Shown piece by piece: positions 37,541 through 48,553 of a DNA stretch of 64,000 bases (position 1 is the stretch's first letter; each line of letters begins with the position of its first letter). Location of the stretch: the NCBI RefSeq assembly GCF_019649015.1, contig NZ_BLPI01000001.1, forward strand, positions 310,001 through 374,000, written 5' to 3'. The notes below the pieces were generated by a model. The model had not been told where the DNA came from and did no database searches. It saw nothing but the letters and a program-made list of their open reading frames with translations. The DNA comes from Agarivorans litoreus (GTDB lineage: Bacteria > Pseudomonadota > Gammaproteobacteria > Enterobacterales > Celerinatantimonadaceae). A program made the translations under genes and the position numbers.

Positions 37541-38556
37541 CTAGCTAAACTCTGCTAAACGGTTATCAATTAGTTGACTTAACTCACTTTTTCTTTGCTC
37601 ACTGGCATAACTTGCGGCGACAGCGTTGTGGCAAAGCTGGGCAATTTGCTGCGGGCTCCAGGCAAAAGTTTCACTGCAGGCCTGCAAGTTATCCAATAAA
37701 TAACCGCCAAAATAAGCAGGATCGTCTGAGTTAATTGTAACCGCCAAGCCTTTTTGCAACATTTTCGGTAATGGGTGCTCACTTAAGTGCTCTACCACCT
37801 TTAGTTTTACGTTACTAAACGGACAAACGGTTAAAGGCATTTGAACGGCGGCAAGCTTATTCACTAAGGCTTCGTCTTCTAAGCAGCGAACGCCATGATC
37901 AATTCGGCTAACATCCAATAGCTGCCAAGCATTTGCCACATTGGCTGCCGGGCCTTCTTCTCCTGCATGAGCCACTCTTTGTAGCCCCAGTTGCTTGGCC
38001 ATAGCAAACACTTGTTGGAACTTTTCAGGAGGATGACCTTGTTCACTAGAGTCTAAACCCACACCAATTATATGTTTAAGGTAAGGTTTAGCGGCTTCTA
38101 AAGTCTCTATTGCAGAGTCCTGCGATAAGTGGCGCAGAAAACACAATATATATTCGCTGGTTATTCCAAACTGGGTAAAAGCTTGTTGCTTAGCCCTCAC
38201 CAGCCCATTAATCACTGTGCTTATTGCGATACCGCGTTCAGTATGAGTTTGAGGGTCAAAGAATACTTCCGTATGTAATACATTATCGCGGTGGCAGGTT
38301 TCAAAGTAAGCCCAGGCCAAGTCATAAAAGTCTTGTTCTGTTTGCAACACTTCTGCACCTTGATAATACAAATTTAGAAATTCTTGTAGGTTATTAAACT
38401 GGTAAGCTTTTTTAAGTCATCAACGCTGGCATAAGGCAAAGTTATATTGTTTCGTTTTGCTAGTTTAAACATCAATTCAGGTTCTAAGCTACCTTCAATG
38501 TGCAAATGCAGCTCAACCTTTGCTATTTTTTTAATAAAATCTTGTTGATTAAACAT
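37541..38556 (-). pseudogene. Adenine deaminase, frame broken at an A6 run (possible -1 frameshift gene)
   Basis: Two adjoining frames make up one adenosine-deaminase-superfamily enzyme. Frame 1 (38556-38374) encodes [20 protein letters not shown] and on to SVDDLKK, with the metal HLH, and then stops. Frame 2 continues with [57 protein letters not shown] and NSDDPAYFGGY, all catalytic motifs of the adenine deaminase (PA0148-type) group. The junction is the heptamer A AAA AAG (38413-38407). Reading -1 there gives an unbroken 338-aa protein, the normal family length; an A7 run would give the same protein. So it is a true frameshift mutation, a sequencing slip, or programmed slippage. All other active-site residues are intact. 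Confidence 0.85.
38407..38413 (-). other. Slippery heptamer at the adenine deaminase frame junction
   Basis: A AAA AAG in phase with frame 1 (TTA AAA AAG), the same heptamer used in dnaX. After a -1 slip the next codons are GCT TAC CAG (AYQ), precisely the expected family continuation. No clear stimulatory stem-loop or upstream Shine-Dalgarno-like element is seen here. Confidence 0.6.
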
Positions 38557-38583
38557 CAATCTTTCCCTTCAACTGCTTGGAGA

Positions 38584-38853
38584 TAAGGGGCTGTTAATCT
38601 TTCGTGATTAAATTTTGTTCGAGATAACATTGTTTTAGGCGCGGCAAGGTGTGCGTAACCTAGTCACTCTAAGTAAGTACGCCTTAACAAAGCATAAAAC
38701 GATTTTAGCCGACCCCTTCGGGCAGAGTGTGAGGATTATTTCTACCACGTTATCGGCTGCTCATGTAGGCTAGCTACACATTAAAGCCTCTACCTTGTAT
38801 AAATAACCCTCAAACTACTGCAAAATTCAGCTCGAAAGTTCAACAGCCCCTAA
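38584..38853. mobile_element. MITE-like element, 264 bp, with TAA duplication
   Basis: Element 38587-38850. Left end GGGGCTGTTAATCTTTCG and right end, read inward, GGGGCTGTTGAACTTTCG match at 16 of 18 positions. The flanks carry TAA on both sides (38584-38586, 38851-38853). Interior has no long ORF. I recall related elements in Shewanella-like genomes. It lies between the frameshifted deaminase start and nagD and is unrelated to the element at 26998-27163, apart from the same TAA target. Confidence 0.82.
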
Positions 38854-38955
38854 TGAATATAAGCTATTTGTTGCCGTTAGGTTATTTTTCCCTAGCGCTT
38901 TTTAGTCACACTACGTTACTCTGAACTATGGATTATGGGGTTCTAAGGAAAAAGA

Positions 38956-39705
38956 ATGAGCAAAGCAGTTATTTGTGACATTGATGGTGTACTACTACAT
39001 GACAACCAACTGATAGACGGAGCCAAAGCATTTATTGAACGTTTACTGGCTAACGATACCAAGCTAGTGATTTTAACTAACTATCCTGCTCAAACTCCGC
39101 AAGATTTACAGAACCGTTTTCAAACTGCTGGAGTTGATATTCCAGAAAGTTGTTTTTATACCTCAGCGATGGCTACCGCAGATTTTCTTAAACGCCAAGA
39201 AGGCAATAAAGCCTATGTTATTGGCGAAGGTGCTTTAATTCATGAACTTTATAGCGCTGGATTTACCATCACCGACATTAACCCCGACTTTGTAGTAGTG
39301 GGCGAAACCAAAAACTACAATTGGAATATGATTCAACATGCAGCAAAATTTGTTGCGCAAGGCGCACAATTTATTGCCACCAACCCAGACACTCACGGAC
39401 CAAACATGAGCCCAGCTTGTGGTTCTCTATGCGCCCCGATCGAACGAATTACCGGACGTGAACCCTTTGTGGTCGGCAAACCTTCAGCCTGGATTGTACG
39501 TGCAGCACTCAATAAAATTGGCGCACATGCAGACGACACCGTGATTATTGGTGATAACCTACGCACTGATATACTGGCTGGCTTTCAAGCTGGTTTAGAA
39601 ACAATTTTGGTACTATCTGGTGTGAGCAATGAAGCCGACATTGAAATGGTCCCCTTTAGACCAAACTATGTTTTCCCTAACGTAGCAGCAATCGACATAA
39701 TCTAA
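38956..39705 (+). CDS. nagD: HAD-IIA phosphatase NagD (UMP phosphatase)
   Basis: 249 aa, very close to E. coli NagD (250 aa). HAD motif I CDIDGVLLHD, motif II LTNYPAQT, the C2 cap with YTSAMATADFLKRQEG, VGKPSAW, and motif IV IGDNLRTDILAGFQAG. E. coli NagD is a nucleotide phosphatase with a preference for UMP; despite its name it is not shown to be needed for GlcNAc breakdown. No nag genes are adjacent here. A ribosome binding site (AAGGAAAAAG) precedes the ATG. Confidence 0.95.
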   Translation: MSKAVICDIDGVLLHDNQLIDGAKAFIERLLANDTKLVILTNYPAQTPQDLQNRFQTAGVDIPESCFYTSAMATADFLKRQEGNKAYVIGEGALIHELYSAGFTITDINPDFVVVGETKNYNWNMIQHAAKFVAQGAQFIATNPDTHGPNMSPACGSLCAPIERITGREPFVVGKPSAWIVRAALNKIGAHADDTVIIGDNLRTDILAGFQAGLETILVLSGVSNEADIEMVPFRPNYVFPNVAAIDII

Positions 39706-39725
39706 CGATAAAGATTTAGCACTTA

Positions 39726-41318
39726 ATGGATATTTCTATACTAATAACAGTGACGTTTTTAGCAGGATTTCTTGCTCATTTAGCGCACTTGCCCCCTCTA
39801 ATTGGATTTTTGGCCGCTGGTTTTGCTTTACGCGAAATAGGTTTTGAACAAAATGAACTGATCTCTACGGCAGCAGATTTAGGTGTAACCTTACTGTTGT
39901 TTACTGTGGGTTTAAAACTAGATATACGGACCTTGTTTAAACCTGAAGTTTGGGGAACTGCGACAGCACACCTTGGTACTAACATGTTGCTGTTTATCGG
40001 CACACTATCGGCAGTTAAATGGTTTGGCATAAGTAGCATTGGTGAGTTATCTACCACCGGTATTGTTATATTGTCTTTTGCATTGTGTTTTTCCAGTACC
40101 GTATTTGCAGTAAAAGTATTAGAAGACAAGAGTGAAATGAATGCACTGTATGGCCGCGTGGCTATTGGTGTATTGATTATGCAGGACATCTTTGCAGTGG
40201 TATTTCTGGCAGCTACCACAGGCAAAGTGCCAACCATGTATGCACCACTACTACTGCTGTTATTGCCACTGCGTCCAGTGTTGTATCGTTTGCTAAACCG
40301 AGTAGGCCACGGTGAACTGCAGTTAGTATTAGGCTTCTTTTTAACTTTTGTTCTAGGTGCACAACTGTTCGACAGCGTTGGCCTTAAATCGGATTTAGGT
40401 GCGCTAATTATAGGCATGTTGCTAGCAGGCCACCCCGCTGCAAGTGGCATGGCAAAAGCCTTATTTAGCTTTAAAGAACTGTTTTTGGTTGCCTTCTTCC
40501 TATCGATTGGTTTATCCAGTGAATTAAGCTTCGAATCTATCTATATCGCACTGTTCTTAGTGGGCATTCTCGTGATAAAAACAGCATTTTATTTGCTGTA
40601 TTTGCTGCAATTTAGATTACGTTCACGAACCGCTTTTCTAGGTGCTGTGAGCTTGGCTAACTACAGCGAATTTGGCCTGATTGTAACGGCTGTTGCGGTG
40701 CAACTTGGCTGGCTACATGGGGACTGGATGGCAACCTTAGCAATGGCGGTAAGTATTAGCTTTTTGGTTTCCGCGCCTATTCACAAAAACGCCGATATCA
40801 TTTACCAGTTTATCCGGCCAAGCCTAAAACGCTTACAACGCTCTAAGTTGCACTTAGAAGACCAACCTATTGAGCTTGGTCAAATGCAAGTAGTGATATT
40901 AGGCATGGGCCGAATCGGCGAAGGTGCCTACGATATGCTGCAGCAGCACTACCCCGATTTAGTTATTGGTATTGATACCGATCTCGAGAAAATCCAGCAC
41001 CAAATTGAAAGTGGTCGAGCAGTAATTCAAGGTGACGCTACCGACTCCGATTTTTGGGAAAAATTAGCCCCCTCAAAAGATTTAAAACTAGTGTTACTGG
41101 CTATGCCCCACCACCATGGTAACCAATATGCATTAAAGCAACTCAAGAAAGGGGAATTTAATGCCAAAATTGCTGCCATCGCACAGTTTGCTGACGACGC
41201 CGAAAAGTTAAAACGCCTAGGTGCAGATGAAGTATTCAACCTCTACAATGAAGCAGGTGCGGGTTTTGCAGACCACGTCCACTCACAACTCATTGATGGC
41301 AAAAAACCACATGAATAA
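39726..41318 (+). CDS. CPA2-family cation:proton antiporter with TrkA-N domain
   Basis: 530 aa. About 12 membrane helices (1-365) with the KefB/KefC-type stretches GVTLLLFTVGLKLD, GVLIMQDIFAVVF and GFFLTFVLGAQLFDSVGLKSD, then a cytoplasmic Rossmann RCK domain (VVILGMGRIGEG near 393). This is the Kef/YbaL-type architecture for potassium efflux in exchange for protons, gated by nucleotides. Which ion is carried is inferred. It lies 20 nt after nagD and may be co-transcribed. Confidence 0.88.
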   Translation: MDISILITVTFLAGFLAHLAHLPPLIGFLAAGFALREIGFEQNELISTAADLGVTLLLFTVGLKLDIRTLFKPEVWGTATAHLGTNMLLFIGTLSAVKWFGISSIGELSTTGIVILSFALCFSSTVFAVKVLEDKSEMNALYGRVAIGVLIMQDIFAVVFLAATTGKVPTMYAPLLLLLLPLRPVLYRLLNRVGHGELQLVLGFFLTFVLGAQLFDSVGLKSDLGALIIGMLLAGHPAASGMAKALFSFKELFLVAFFLSIGLSSELSFESIYIALFLVGILVIKTAFYLLYLLQFRLRSRTAFLGAVSLANYSEFGLIVTAVAVQLGWLHGDWMATLAMAVSISFLVSAPIHKNADIIYQFIRPSLKRLQRSKLHLEDQPIELGQMQVVILGMGRIGEGAYDMLQQHYPDLVIGIDTDLEKIQHQIESGRAVIQGDATDSDFWEKLAPSKDLKLVLLAMPHHHGNQYALKQLKKGEFNAKIAAIAQFADDAEKLKRLGADEVFNLYNEAGAGFADHVHSQLIDGKKPHE

Positions 41319-41344
41319 AGCTTAAAATTTGCAAAAAAACTTAC

Positions 41345-41390
41345 AAAAATAGCCAGTTTGTTAATAATTCTGAGTTTTCTGGCTTTTTTT
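41345..41390 (+). terminator. Probable terminator after the antiporter gene
   Basis: Arms AAAAATAGCCAG / CTGGCTTTTTTT with a long loop of about 22 nt, then a T-run. The long loop makes it weaker than usual. Confidence 0.6.
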
Positions 41391-41512
41391 AGCAAAAAAT
41401 GTCATTCAGGACTTGCAATAATTTCTGATCTTGGCAAATTGAGGGCAATATTGGAACAAATGGCGAAGTACCATTTGTTCGAGAGTAAACACAAAGTAGT
41501 TAAGGGAAGAGT

Positions 41513-43177
41513 ATGTGTTCCATATTTGGAGTTCTAGACATTAAATCTGACCTCAGTGTATTGCGTAAGCAAGCACTTGAGATGTCAAAACGTTTACGCC
41601 ACCGAGGCCCGGATTGGTCAGGTATTTACACTTCAAAAAATGCCATCTTAGTGCATGAGCGTTTATCTATCGTAGACGTAAATACCGGCGCACAACCTCT
41701 TTATAATCCCGAAAAAACTCATGCTCTTGCTGTTAATGGTGAGATCTACAACCACAAAGATCTTAAAGCACAGCTTAACGTTGATTTTCAATTTCAGACC
41801 GAGTCTGACTGTGAAATCATCTTGGCCTTGTACAAAGAAAAAGGCATTGAGTTCTTAGATGACCTAAATGGTATCTTCGGTTTCTGCTTGTACGATTCTG
41901 AAGAAGACGCCTACCTAATTGGTCGAGACCATATTGGTATTATTCCTCTTTATACTGGCTACGACGAGCATGGTAATTTTTACGTTGCCTCAGAAATGAA
42001 AGCGCTAACGCCAATTTGTAAAACAGTAAGCGAATTCCCTCCGGGTCACTACTTGTACAGCAAAAACGGTGAACCGGTTAAATACTACAAGCGCGATTGG
42101 ATGGACTACAAAAATGTAGAAAACAATGACGCCAGTGTAGATGATTTAAAAGTCGCTTTAGAAGCTGCAGTAAAACGCCAGCTGATGTGTGACGTTCCTT
42201 ACGGTGTATTGCTATCTGGTGGTTTAGATTCTTCGGTTATTTCTGCAATCACTAAAATGTATGCCGACAAGCGTGTTGAAGATAACGACAACTCTGAAGC
42301 TTGGTGGCCACAATTGCACTCGTTTGCGGTTGGCCTAGTAGGCTCGCCAGACTTAATCGCTGCGCAAAAAGTTGCCGACCATTTAGGTACAGTTCACCAC
42401 GAAATTCACTTTACTGTTCAAGAAGGTATTGACGCACTTAAAGATGTTATTTACCACCTTGAAACCTACGATGTAACCACTATTCGTGCATCTACCCCAA
42501 TGTACTTAATGGCGCGTAAAATTAAGGCTATGGGTATTAAAATGGTACTTTCTGGTGAAGGTGCTGACGAAATCTTCGGTGGTTACTTGTACTTCCACAA
42601 AGCACCAAACGCTCAAGAATTCCACGAAGAAACACTTCGTAAGCTCGAGAAACTGCACATGTTCGACTGTAACCGAGCGAACAAATCTCTTGCTGCTTGG
42701 GGCATTGAAGGCCGTGTACCATTCTTAGACAAAGAGTTCATGGATGTTGCCATGCGCATAAACCCAGAAGCTAAGATGTGTGCAGGCGATAAAATTGAGA
42801 AGCACATTGTTCGTGAAGCTTTTGAAGGTTACTTACCTGCTGAAGTGGCTTGGCGTCAAAAAGAGCAATTCTCAGATGGTGTGGGTTACTCGTGGATTGA
42901 CAGCTTAAAAGAATTGGTTGAACTTGAAGTATCTGATCAAGAATTGGCAAACGCGGCCTTCCGCTTCCCAATTAACACGCCCGATACCAAAGAAGCATAC
43001 TACTACCGCAGCATGTTTGAAGAGCACTTCCCACAGGATTCTGCCGCAGAATGTGTGCCACATGGTAAGTCTGTAGCATGTTCAACTCCTGAAGCGATTG
43101 CTTGGGATGAGAGCTTTGCCAACAACGCCGATCCTTCTGGTCGTGCTGTATTGTCAGTACACAATGAAGCCTACTAA
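41513..43177 (+). CDS. asnB: Asparagine synthase B (glutamine-hydrolysing)
   Basis: 554 aa, equal to E. coli AsnB. The N-terminal glutaminase begins MCSIFGVLD with catalytic Cys-2 exposed after Met removal, plus RHRGPDWSG and VNGEIYNH. The synthetase domain has the PP-loop LLSGGLDSSVISA near residue 233 and GEGADEIFGGYLYF. It makes asparagine from aspartate, glutamine and ATP. A ribosome binding site (GGAAGAG) lies directly upstream. Confidence 0.98.
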   Translation: MCSIFGVLDIKSDLSVLRKQALEMSKRLRHRGPDWSGIYTSKNAILVHERLSIVDVNTGAQPLYNPEKTHALAVNGEIYNHKDLKAQLNVDFQFQTESDCEIILALYKEKGIEFLDDLNGIFGFCLYDSEEDAYLIGRDHIGIIPLYTGYDEHGNFYVASEMKALTPICKTVSEFPPGHYLYSKNGEPVKYYKRDWMDYKNVENNDASVDDLKVALEAAVKRQLMCDVPYGVLLSGGLDSSVISAITKMYADKRVEDNDNSEAWWPQLHSFAVGLVGSPDLIAAQKVADHLGTVHHEIHFTVQEGIDALKDVIYHLETYDVTTIRASTPMYLMARKIKAMGIKMVLSGEGADEIFGGYLYFHKAPNAQEFHEETLRKLEKLHMFDCNRANKSLAAWGIEGRVPFLDKEFMDVAMRINPEAKMCAGDKIEKHIVREAFEGYLPAEVAWRQKEQFSDGVGYSWIDSLKELVELEVSDQELANAAFRFPINTPDTKEAYYYRSMFEEHFPQDSAAECVPHGKSVACSTPEAIAWDESFANNADPSGRAVLSVHNEAY

Positions 43178-43201
43178 GACTTAAGCACTTAGTGTTAAAC
43201 C

Positions 43202-43231
43202 AAAAAACCGATGCTGTAGCATCGGTTTTTT
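43202..43231 (+). terminator. Terminator of asnB
   Basis: Stem AAAAAACCGATGCT / AGCATCGGTTTTTT with a GT loop, 24 nt after the asnB stop. Confidence 0.93.
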
Positions 43232-43276
43232 ATTTCACGCTAATCAAGCTATAAGGTTAGTATCATGGCGTTTCAA

Positions 43277-43699
43277 TCAAGCCATGCAAACTACATAAGC
43301 TGTAGTAAACGAGGTTTCTTGAAAAGCTTTAAGGCCCGTTGCAGAAAACTCTACTGGCATTGGGTTATCTTTAAGTACTTGCTTTGATTTAGTGGCAGAT
43401 ACTAGCTCCACGTTAAGTTCGCTAATTAACTCGATAGCTGCTTCTAATTTAAAGCCTACCGCACCACCAGCAAATTTACCTTTCATTGGGCGCTGCTTAA
43501 TCGCCACTTTCTCAACCTTGTAATCACTCATCAATTTAGCAAAGGCAAACTGAAAGTCACGTAAGTGCTGAGTGCTATTTATGTCGCTTAAAGTAAGACG
43601 GCGCACGCGACAATCGGGGATTTGAAATAAACCGTCTTCAAGCGTTAATAAGCTCACTATTACTTCATTACTTTTTATTTCTACACCGCATACTTTCAT
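43277..43699 (-). CDS. DUF3010 family protein
   Basis: 140 aa, opening MKVCGVEIKSNEVIVSLLTL, with IPDCRVRRLTL, FQFAFAKLMSDYKVEKVAIK and RPMKGKFAGGAVGFKLEAAI, as in the DUF3010 family of Vibrio/Shewanella. The pattern (acidic strand start, nucleic-acid-like KxRPMKGK loop) is suggestive of an RNase H/RuvC-like fold, but that is only my inference. It is a single gene convergent to asnB. Confidence 0.85.
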   Translation of the reverse strand: MKVCGVEIKSNEVIVSLLTLEDGLFQIPDCRVRRLTLSDINSTQHLRDFQFAFAKLMSDYKVEKVAIKQRPMKGKFAGGAVGFKLEAAIELISELNVELVSATKSKQVLKDNPMPVEFSATGLKAFQETSFTTAYVVCMA

Positions 43700-43744
43700 T
43701 TATATACCTACTTAAAATTTTACTCGTGCCACTTAAGTGTTACA

Positions 43745-43769
43745 CAAAAAAGGCCGCTAAGCGGCCTAA
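43745..43769 (-). terminator. Terminator of the apt-dnaX-ybaB unit
   Basis: Stem AGGCCGC / GCGGCCT with loop TAA; on the minus strand it is followed by TTTTTTG. It lies 25 nt after the ybaB stop. Confidence 0.88.
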
Positions 43770-43793
43770 TTAATTAGCTAAGCACTCGCTAGC

Positions 43794-44120
43794 TTAAAAT
43801 GGCATCTTCATACCTGGTGGCATTTGCATACCGCCAGTAACATCAGCCATCTTCTCTTTACTGGTTTCTTCTACGCGGCGCACAGCATCATTAACGGCTG
43901 CGGCAAGTAGATCTTCAATCATGTCTTTATCATCGTCCATTAGGCTCTCGTCTAGCTCAACACGACGAACGTTATGGTTACCAAGCATAACAACTTTTAC
44001 CAAGCCTGCACCTGACTCACCTGTAACTTCCATTTTGGCGATTTCTTCTTGAGCACGCTGCATGCGATCTTGCATTTGCTGCGCTTGCTTCATTAGGTTA
44101 CCCATTCCGCCTTTAAACAT
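43794..44120 (-). CDS. ybaB: Nucleoid-associated protein YbaB/EbfC
   Basis: 108 aa: [20 protein letters not shown] at the N-terminus, [28 protein letters not shown] in the core and a Met/Pro-rich end [13 protein letters not shown]. Small dimeric DNA-binding protein, almost always between dnaX and recR. Here a terminator follows it and recR is not next. Confidence 0.96.
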   Translation of the reverse strand: MFKGGMGNLMKQAQQMQDRMQRAQEEIAKMEVTGESGAGLVKVVMLGNHNVRRVELDESLMDDDKDMIEDLLAAAVNDAVRRVEETSKEKMADVTGGMQMPPGMKMPF

Positions 44121-44191
44121 AACTATTCTCTTCTCTTCTATTAGTTATAACTGCGACATTACATCGAGATTAATGTCGAAAATCAAGTTGT

Positions 44192-46450
<2,259 letters not shown>

Positions 46451-46464
46451 TAAATGATCTTGTC

Positions 46465-47010
46465 CTATTCGCCTTCGAACTCAACTAAATACGTTGATTC
46501 TACTCCGAGTGTTGTTAATTTCTGTGCGCCAGGTAAGTCTACCAAATTAATAACAAAGGCCGCATAGTTGATTTCGCCGCCGAGTTGGCGAATTAGCTTA
46601 ACTGACGCTTCAGCTGTTCCACCGGTAGCGATTAAATCATCTACCAGCAGCACCTTGTCGCCCGGCTTAATTGCATCAGTATGGATCTCCAAGGTATCCA
46701 TACCGTATTCAAGTTCGTAACTTTCGCCAATCACTTCTCGAGGTAACTTGCCGGGTTTACGCACCGGTACAAAACCTACACCTAATGCTAGGGCCAAAGG
46801 TGCACCAAAGATAAATCCTCTTGCTTCGGTACCAACGACCTTGGTAATACCAAGGTTTTCGAAACGCTGTTGCCATTCTTGAATGACCAAGGCAAAAGCT
46901 TTGGGATCTTCAATTAGGCTGGTGACGTCTCTAAACAATATCCCTTCTTTTGGGTAGTTAGGAATTGTTTTAATTGCGTTCTTTATATACTCAAGACTAG
47001 CGCTGCTCAT
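46465..47010 (-). CDS. apt: Adenine phosphoribosyltransferase
   Basis: 181-aa purine-salvage enzyme making AMP from adenine and [53 protein letters not shown], and the PRPP loop [16 protein letters not shown] are all intact. The ATG at 47010 ([13 protein letters not shown]) aligns with E. coli; an ATG at 47022 would add four residues. First gene of apt-dnaX-ybaB. A second adenine-consuming gene in the window, the deaminase at 37541, is frame-broken. Confidence 0.96.
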   Translation of the reverse strand: MSSASLEYIKNAIKTIPNYPKEGILFRDVTSLIEDPKAFALVIQEWQQRFENLGITKVVGTEARGFIFGAPLALALGVGFVPVRKPGKLPREVIGESYELEYGMDTLEIHTDAIKPGDKVLLVDDLIATGGTAEASVKLIRQLGGEINYAAFVINLVDLPGAQKLTTLGVESTYLVEFEGE

Positions 47011-47127
47011 ACCGGCTTCCATTTTCCAAAAAAAACGCCCAAACAGGATGGGCGTAATTACAATCTTTAATTATCTCAGTTTATGGCGATAAAGCAACGC
47101 AGTGCTCATCAAGATAATAGCCAAAAA

Positions 47128-47241
47128 CTAAGCAAATATTTTTAATAAAGACAAGCTCAAAGGCAAGGTTGGTAACAGCAGAGCTACTACAAAACCTAGG
47201 AAATAGAATACGTTATAATTTTCTTTAAACTGCTGGTCCAT
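47128..47241 (-). CDS. Putative 37-aa single-pass membrane protein
   Basis: Open frame of 37 codons with ATG at 47241, preceded by AAGGG about 10 nt upstream. The peptide begins MDQQFKENYNVFYFLGFVVA, and its hydrophobic core (about 12-34) fits one membrane helix. It lies upstream of apt on the same strand, with an FNR box 35 nt before it. No family recognised. Could be chance, but the hydrophilic head plus clean helix is typical of bacterial small membrane proteins. Confidence 0.45.
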   Translation of the reverse strand: MDQQFKENYNVFYFLGFVVALLLPTLPLSLSLLKIFA

Positions 47242-47275
47242 CTAAACATTACCCTTAAACTAAATTCAATCAACA

Positions 47276-47289
47276 TTGATCCAGATCAA
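47276..47289. promoter_or_regulatory. Perfect FNR-type box
   Basis: TTGATCCAGATCAA matches the FNR/EtrA consensus TTGATnnnnATCAA at all ten positions. It lies between the 37-codon gene (minus) and dusC (plus). Confidence 0.65.
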
Positions 47290-47370
47290 TTATACTTGAG
47301 CATTAGCGCCACAAACACCCAGCAAAAACATGGAAATAAACCAGGTTTTTAATATAAGCAAGCGGCGGGT

Positions 47371-47399
47371 TTGACTTGCTAATTTGCTAGCCGGATACT
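47371..47399 (+). promoter_or_regulatory. Promoter candidate for dusC
   Basis: TTGACT, a 17-nt spacer and GATACT, ending 44 nt before the dusC ATG. Confidence 0.5.
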
Positions 47400-47443
47400 T
47401 CGCAAACCGTTAGAATGGCCGCTTTTTCAAACCAAGGTTTTCT

Positions 47444-48385
47444 ATGCGCGTAGTATTAGCCCCTATGGAAGGTGTTGCAGACGCTTCCATGCGTCAGCTT
47501 TTATCCAGTTGCGGTGGCTACGACTGGTGCGTAACAGAATTTATTCGCGTAACCGATGTAGCCCTACCCGATAAAGTATTTTACAAATATTGCCCTGAGC
47601 TACATGAGAAAGGATTGATAGATGGGCACACTCCTGTAAGGGTCCAGCTTTTAGGCCAGCACCCAAGTCCTATGGCCGAAAATGCGCTAAGAGCTATCGA
47701 ACTTGGATCGCATGGATTAGATCTAAACTTTGGTTGCCCCAGTAATACCGTCACTGGGAGCTGCGGTGGTGCCTCTATGCTAAAAGCCCCTCAGTCGATC
47801 TTTGATGTGGTCAGTGAAGTAAGAAAAGCAGTACCCAAACAACATACAGTGTCCGCTAAAATACGCTTAGGCTGGGAAAACAAAGACGACTGCTTTGATA
47901 TTGTACAAGCCGTACAAGAAGCAGGCGCCAATGAACTCACCATTCACGCCAGAACCAAACAGGACGGCTACAAAGCACCCGCGCATTGGCACTACATTAA
48001 ACAAGTAAAACAGCGCTTCTCTATTCCAATTATTGCTAATGGCGAAGTGTGGGATAGAGAAAGCTACTTACAGTGTAAAGAAGCCAGTGCCTGTGATGAC
48101 GTAATGATTGGCCGCGGTGCGCTTACTATTCCAAACCTCGCTAAAGTAGTACGAGGTGAAGAAGAGCCATTAGCTTGGTCTGCAGTAATTGAGCTGCTAA
48201 TTCGCTACTCTCAGCACGAAATCACCAGTGAAAAAGCCAAGTACTACCAAAGCCGGGTGAAACAGTGGTTAAGATACCTTTCTGGCTACTACACCGAAGC
48301 CGACGATCTCTTTCGCAACATCAGAGTATTAAAAGATACCAATTCTATTGTGAAGCAAATCCGCTTACAGCAATGCAAAGATTGA
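47444..48385 (+). CDS. dusC: tRNA-dihydrouridine(16) synthase DusC
   Basis: 313-aa FMN enzyme that reduces uridine 16 in tRNA D-loops. APMEGVADASMRQLL at the start, FGCPSNTVTGSCGGASML with the catalytic Cys near 98, SAKIRLGWENKDD, ELTIHARTKQDGY and IIANGEVWD. The SNTV/SCGGAS wording and the C-terminal length fit DusC rather than DusA or DusB. Confidence 0.93.
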   Translation: MRVVLAPMEGVADASMRQLLSSCGGYDWCVTEFIRVTDVALPDKVFYKYCPELHEKGLIDGHTPVRVQLLGQHPSPMAENALRAIELGSHGLDLNFGCPSNTVTGSCGGASMLKAPQSIFDVVSEVRKAVPKQHTVSAKIRLGWENKDDCFDIVQAVQEAGANELTIHARTKQDGYKAPAHWHYIKQVKQRFSIPIIANGEVWDRESYLQCKEASACDDVMIGRGALTIPNLAKVVRGEEEPLAWSAVIELLIRYSQHEITSEKAKYYQSRVKQWLRYLSGYYTEADDLFRNIRVLKDTNSIVKQIRLQQCKD

Positions 48386-48493
48386 CCTTTAGTTAAGGTA
48401 GGCGTTACGTTTCTTCGCATAATTTGGTCATATTCTGTATTAGATCAACAAAACCCCAATAAAAGTAGTTATATAGGTTTTTAGTGTTTCGTT

Positions 48494-48522
48494 TTGATTC
48501 ACATCATATCTCACTGTGAGAT
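48494..48522. promoter_or_regulatory. Regulatory-looking palindromes upstream of the DksA-like gene
   Basis: TTGATTCACATCAT (48494-48507) matches the FNR consensus at 9 of 10 positions. It is followed at once by ATCTCAC-T-GTGAGAT (48508-48522), a perfect 7-bp-arm palindrome. They lie 30-60 nt before the start codon, where regulators usually bind. Confidence 0.5.
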
Positions 48523-48553
48523 CCGGTGTTTATACTGCTAGCTCATTTATTAA

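Noticed and set aside
39776..40450. 224-codon minus-strand frame inside the antiporter gene
   Set aside because: Antisense shadow of membrane-helix codons; no start signal.
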